Below are positions 7,716 to 9,482 of a stretch of DNA of 9,482 nt, in pieces. The DNA comes from an uncultured bacterium. Lineage in GTDB: Bacteria > Hydrogenedentota > Hydrogenedentia > Hydrogenedentales > JAEUWI01. Positions within the stretch are counted from its first letter, which is position 1. Each line of letters starts with the position of its first letter. The stretch lies in the NCBI GenBank assembly GCA_937895305.1, contig CALAXS010000477.1, positions 1 to 9,482 of the forward strand, read 5' to 3'. The notes beneath the pieces are model-generated. The model was given only the letters and a program-made list of their open reading frames with translations. It did no database searches and had not been told where the DNA came from. The position numbers and the translations under genes were made by a program.

Positions 7716-7785
7716 CTCCGCGTCAGCATGCTTAACACAAGTCGGGACTGAGGCCTTAGCATTTCAGGTAAATCCCGCCTGTTTT

Positions 7786-7802
7786 CCGAGGCAGAGCCTC
7801 GG
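7786..7802. repeat. Stem-loop CCGAGGC-AGA-GCCTCGG
   Basis: A perfect 7-bp GC-rich stem around a 3-base loop, extendable by one G-T and one A-T pair at its base. It sits eight bases from the next hairpin. I recall short repeats of this appearance, paired with a CCCAAGC hairpin, in several unrelated environmental genomes, so it is probably part of a dispersed repeat. Confidence 0.65.
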
Positions 7803-7810
7803 GATATGCA

Positions 7811-7831
7811 TTCCCAAGCCGAGCTTGGGAA
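7811..7831. repeat. Stem-loop TTCCCAAGC-CGA-GCTTGGGAA
   Basis: A perfect 9-bp stem with a 3-base loop, the strongest hairpin in this region. Read with its flanks it is ATTCCC-N11-GGGAAC, followed by GAG. It is not followed by a T-run on either strand, so it is a repeat rather than a simple terminator. Confidence 0.7.
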
Positions 7832-7854
7832 CGAGTAAATTCCCAACACCCCCT

Positions 7855-7966
7855 GTCATTCCCAACTTGATTGGGAATCCCCCCGTCGTCCTACCAGACT
7901 CCGAGCTTTCGCTACGTCTGGAAACTTGGATACCGTTGGGGTGATTCCCGTTTTCACGGGAACGAC
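7855..7966. mobile_element. Putative 112-bp MITE/REP-like palindromic element
   Basis: The two ends are imperfect inverted copies: GTCATTCCC...GGGAATCCCCCC inward from the left, and GTCGTTCCC...GGGAATCACCCC inward from the right on the other strand. Each end is itself a hairpin: 7858-7878 (8-bp stem, 5-base loop) and 7945-7962 (7-bp stem, 4-base loop). A third inverted repeat, CCAGAC / GTCTGG at 7894-7921, lies almost exactly in the centre. There is no coding capacity and no obvious target-site duplication. The structure suggests a small non-autonomous element or a paired REP unit. A transposase is not present in the window. Confidence 0.5.
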
Positions 7967-7988
7967 AATTTTTTCAGCGACCTTTATT

Positions 7989-9287
7989 TTAGTCCAGTTT
8001 TTTAATAGCCACGTTGCGGAACATAACAGGGTCGTTATGTCCTGCGAAGCCGAAGTGTCCTTTAGCGCGTGTCTTGCCAGCATGAGGGTTATCGCCCATG
8101 TACTCGTTGATTTCGTTCACGTCTACATCCGTGATAACGGAGCCATTAAGCTCAACCTTGATGGTGGAACCTTTGACGGTGACTTCCTGGTAGTTCCATT
8201 CGCCGACGGGACGGAGGTAGCCACGGTGCGCAGCGGCAACGCCATAGACGGACCCATGATACTGACGGTCGTCCAACTCGTTATACATTTCAGCAGTGTC
8301 GTCCAGAACCTGCAACTCGGTCATACCGTCGTAGGCGGGGTTGCCCGTACCGGGGTAGCGAATGGCCAGGCCGTTATTACCACCGGGGGGCAGCTTGAAT
8401 TCGAGGCGGACGACGAAGTCTGCGTATTCTTCTTCGGTATAGAGATTACCCCCGTGACCTTCCTGGCAAACGATAGAACCGTCGCGCACTTCATAGTGCT
8501 TGGTCGCGCCCTTCCAGCCAGTGAGGTCTTTGCCGTTGAAGATGGATGTAAAGCCCTGGGCAGCATCGTCTCCGCGGAGCTTGGCGTTGGCTTCTTCAGC
8601 AGGGACTTCGCGTACATAAATATTGCGCCAGCGGATTTCACCGCCGTGGGTCTGGAGGTGAATAGGCCCCGTAGCAGGGAGGGGCTTTGTCCGGTCCCAG
8701 TAGTTTTCCATGATGGCATTGTCGATCACGAGGGTATCGTTGAAGACGATGGAGGTGCGGCTACCAAGTTGGGTTATCTTGAAGGCGTTCCATTCGCCGA
8801 AGGGTTTGTCCATGTTGGCCGAGGGTACATAGCCGGGGGCACCTTTGGTGTTGTTCCAGAGACCGCCGGAGCCTTTGTCTGCATCGATGTCCCATTTACC
8901 ACCTTCTTTGGTGGTGTCCCAGATTTGGACCTGGGGCGTACCGCGCAGATAGATACCGCTATCGGCCTGGGCGACGGTCTTGTACTCAATCCAAAATTCC
9001 ATGTCACCGTATTCTTTGTCGGTTGTGGCATACGGCCCATGCCCGTCGTTCACCAGGTCTTCGCCGTCCACGCTCCAGTGCTCGTTGAAAGCGGCCTGGT
9101 ATCCCTCGATGGCTTCGGCCCGTTTCTTTGGTGCTATCTTGACGGTGTCATGGGGGTTATGCCCATGCCACCCACTCAGGTCCTTGGCATTGAACAAATT
9201 GGTGAAGCCTTCGGGCGCTTCTGCCTGACTGTGCGATGTGAGTACACACAGGACCATGCTTAGTGCTGTAAATAAGCTGAATTTCAT
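7989..9287 (-). CDS. Secreted two-domain DUF1080 protein (3-keto-disaccharide hydrolase family)
   Basis: Predicted exported protein with two tandem DUF1080 (PF06439) domains, a lectin-like beta-sandwich fold. Family members are described as cleaving 3-keto-glycosides, but many are uncharacterised. Length is 432 aa from the ATG at 9287. Residues 1-23 form a signal peptide with probable cleavage after SQA. Domain 1 (about 27-227) begins GFTNLFNAKDLSGWHG and carries DSGIYLRGTPQVQIWD near 109-124. Domain 2 (about 245-432) begins GFTSIFNGKDLTGWKG and carries NNGLAIRY followed by ELQVLDD near 304-330. Each ends with a matching RN strand (IRWRNIYV, VMFRNVAI), so the gene arose by internal duplication. 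I prefer the ATG over an in-frame TTG at 9302 because GGAGAGAG at 9293-9300 is a good ribosome binding site for the ATG and overlaps the TTG. No catalytic residues can be assigned from sequence alone. It lies 342 bp upstream of the sialidase gene, probably a separate transcript. Confidence 0.88.
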   Translation of the reverse strand: MKFSLFTALSMVLCVLTSHSQAEAPEGFTNLFNAKDLSGWHGHNPHDTVKIAPKKRAEAIEGYQAAFNEHWSVDGEDLVNDGHGPYATTDKEYGDMEFWIEYKTVAQADSGIYLRGTPQVQIWDTTKEGGKWDIDADKGSGGLWNNTKGAPGYVPSANMDKPFGEWNAFKITQLGSRTSIVFNDTLVIDNAIMENYWDRTKPLPATGPIHLQTHGGEIRWRNIYVREVPAEEANAKLRGDDAAQGFTSIFNGKDLTGWKGATKHYEVRDGSIVCQEGHGGNLYTEEEYADFVVRLEFKLPPGGNNGLAIRYPGTGNPAYDGMTELQVLDDTAEMYNELDDRQYHGSVYGVAAAHRGYLRPVGEWNYQEVTVKGSTIKVELNGSVITDVDVNEINEYMGDNPHAGKTRAKGHFGFAGHNDPVMFRNVAIKKLD

Positions 9288-9292
9288 CGTAT

Positions 9293-9300
9293 CTCTCTCC
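9293..9300 (-). promoter_or_regulatory. Shine-Dalgarno sequence of the DUF1080 gene
   Basis: GGAGAGAG on the minus strand, five bases before the ATG at 9285-9287. It overlaps the alternative TTG start at 9300-9302, which decides the start in favour of the ATG. Confidence 0.75.
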
Positions 9301-9379
9301 AATATTGACTACATTGTAAATGCGTTTATTCAGACCCTGTAATATACGCCAACAGCCCGTACAAGTCTAGTTTATTGAT

Positions 9380-9399
9380 GGGGTGCCTCAAGCATCCCC
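9380..9399. repeat. Imperfect hairpin in the upstream region of the DUF1080 gene
   Basis: GGGGTGC pairs with GCA-t-CCCC, a 7-bp stem with one bulged T and the loop CTCAA. No T-run follows directly on the minus strand, so it is a weak terminator candidate for whatever gene lies beyond the right edge. It could also be part of the neighbouring dispersed repeat. Confidence 0.4.
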
Positions 9400-9420
9400 A
9401 GTTTTAGTCAATGGGACCAA

Positions 9421-9458
9421 GAGATTACCACGCCTCGTTCCTCTCGGCTCGCAATGAC
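9421..9458 (-). repeat. GTCATTGCGAG-type dispersed repeat
   Basis: On the minus strand this begins GTCATTGCGAGCCGAGAGG and ends in GGTAATCTC. Short intergenic repeats running from GTCATTGCGAG to GCAATCTC are common in many bacterial genomes, and this closely resembles that pattern. It lies in non-coding DNA about 130 bp upstream of the DUF1080 gene. Assignment rests on recall of the motif, as only one copy is in the window. Confidence 0.55.
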
Positions 9459-9482
9459 GGCCCTTGCCGGGCAGGCGACAAA

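Larger units (their letters stand above)
7647..7988. other. Intergenic region rich in stem-loop repeats (342 bp)
   Basis: No protein gene is visible. The region holds at least six short inverted repeats, described individually. The part next to the sialidase (7647-7690) is AT-rich and should contain its promoter, but no convincing -35/-10 pair stands out. The hairpin nearest the DUF1080 gene's stop codon may act as its transcript end, although no T-run follows it on the minus strand. Confidence 0.6.

Noticed and set aside
7694..7966. A CRISPR array
   Set aside because: The repeats are hairpins of differing sequence and uneven spacing, without identical direct repeats or regular spacers, and there are no cas genes.
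7945..7973. A rho-independent terminator: hairpin followed by a T6 run on the plus strand
   Set aside because: The orientation would serve a plus-strand transcript, but no plus-strand gene exists here; on the minus strand the hairpin is not followed by T's. It fits better as the end of the repeat element.
7926..9263. A 445-codon open frame on the plus strand opposite the DUF1080 gene
   Set aside because: It lies almost wholly antisense to a gene with a clear signal peptide, family motifs and ribosome binding site; its translation shows no recognisable family and is explained by codon bias of the true gene.
6504..9287. Sialidase and DUF1080 genes as part of one system with the copper pump
   Set aside because: Gaps of 302 and 342 bp, separate ribosome binding sites and unrelated functions give no support beyond shared strand.

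Overview
The window carries five genes, all on the minus strand, so transcription runs from high to low coordinates. In that order they are a double-domain DUF1080 (3-keto-disaccharide hydrolase family) secreted protein, a secreted GH33-type sialidase, a CusB-like periplasmic adaptor, a very large CusA-like heavy-metal RND pump, and the first 23 codons of another apparently exported protein cut by the left edge. Every start I prefer has a Shine-Dalgarno-like sequence in front of it. Base composition looks moderate, roughly half G+C by eye.

The organism is Gram-negative: RND pumps with periplasmic adaptors need two membranes. Secreted DUF1080 and Asp-box sialidase genes are typical of Planctomycetes, Lentisphaerae, Verrucomicrobia and similar environmental lineages. 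The enlarged pump and the adaptor with a C-terminal DUF3347-like module resemble versions I recall from Bacteroidetes. I infer a PVC-like or related environmental lineage. There is no rRNA or other marker here to settle it.

Layout. 1-70: start of an unknown exported protein. 168-4136: cusA. 4147-6201: cusB, ten bases upstream of cusA and almost certainly in the same operon. 6202-6503: intergenic region with a perfect 12-bp palindrome and a perfect 7-bp inverted repeat, the best candidates for cus control sites. 6504-7646: sialidase. 7647-7988: intergenic cluster of small stem-loops, several built as ATTCCC-N(7-11)-GGGAAY, including a 112-bp element with inverted ends and a central hairpin. 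7989-9287: two-domain DUF1080 protein. 9288-9482: upstream region with one hairpin and a copy of a GTCATTGCGAG-type dispersed repeat.

How the genes work together. CusB and CusA would form two parts of a tripartite efflux system expelling Cu(I)/Ag(I) from the periplasm. CusA keeps the three methionines of the E. coli metal site. CusB carries two small heavy-metal-binding domains and a DUF3347-like domain, which may replace a separate chaperone such as CusF. No outer-membrane channel gene is visible, though the truncated gene at the left edge could be one. The sialidase and DUF1080 protein are exported sugar-processing proteins, separated from each other and from the cus operon by more than 300 bp, and I see no functional link to copper. 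I found no clearly new multi-gene system. The most unusual items are the extra membrane block in CusA, the C8 tract at the start of cusA, the multi-module CusB, and the stem-loop cluster.
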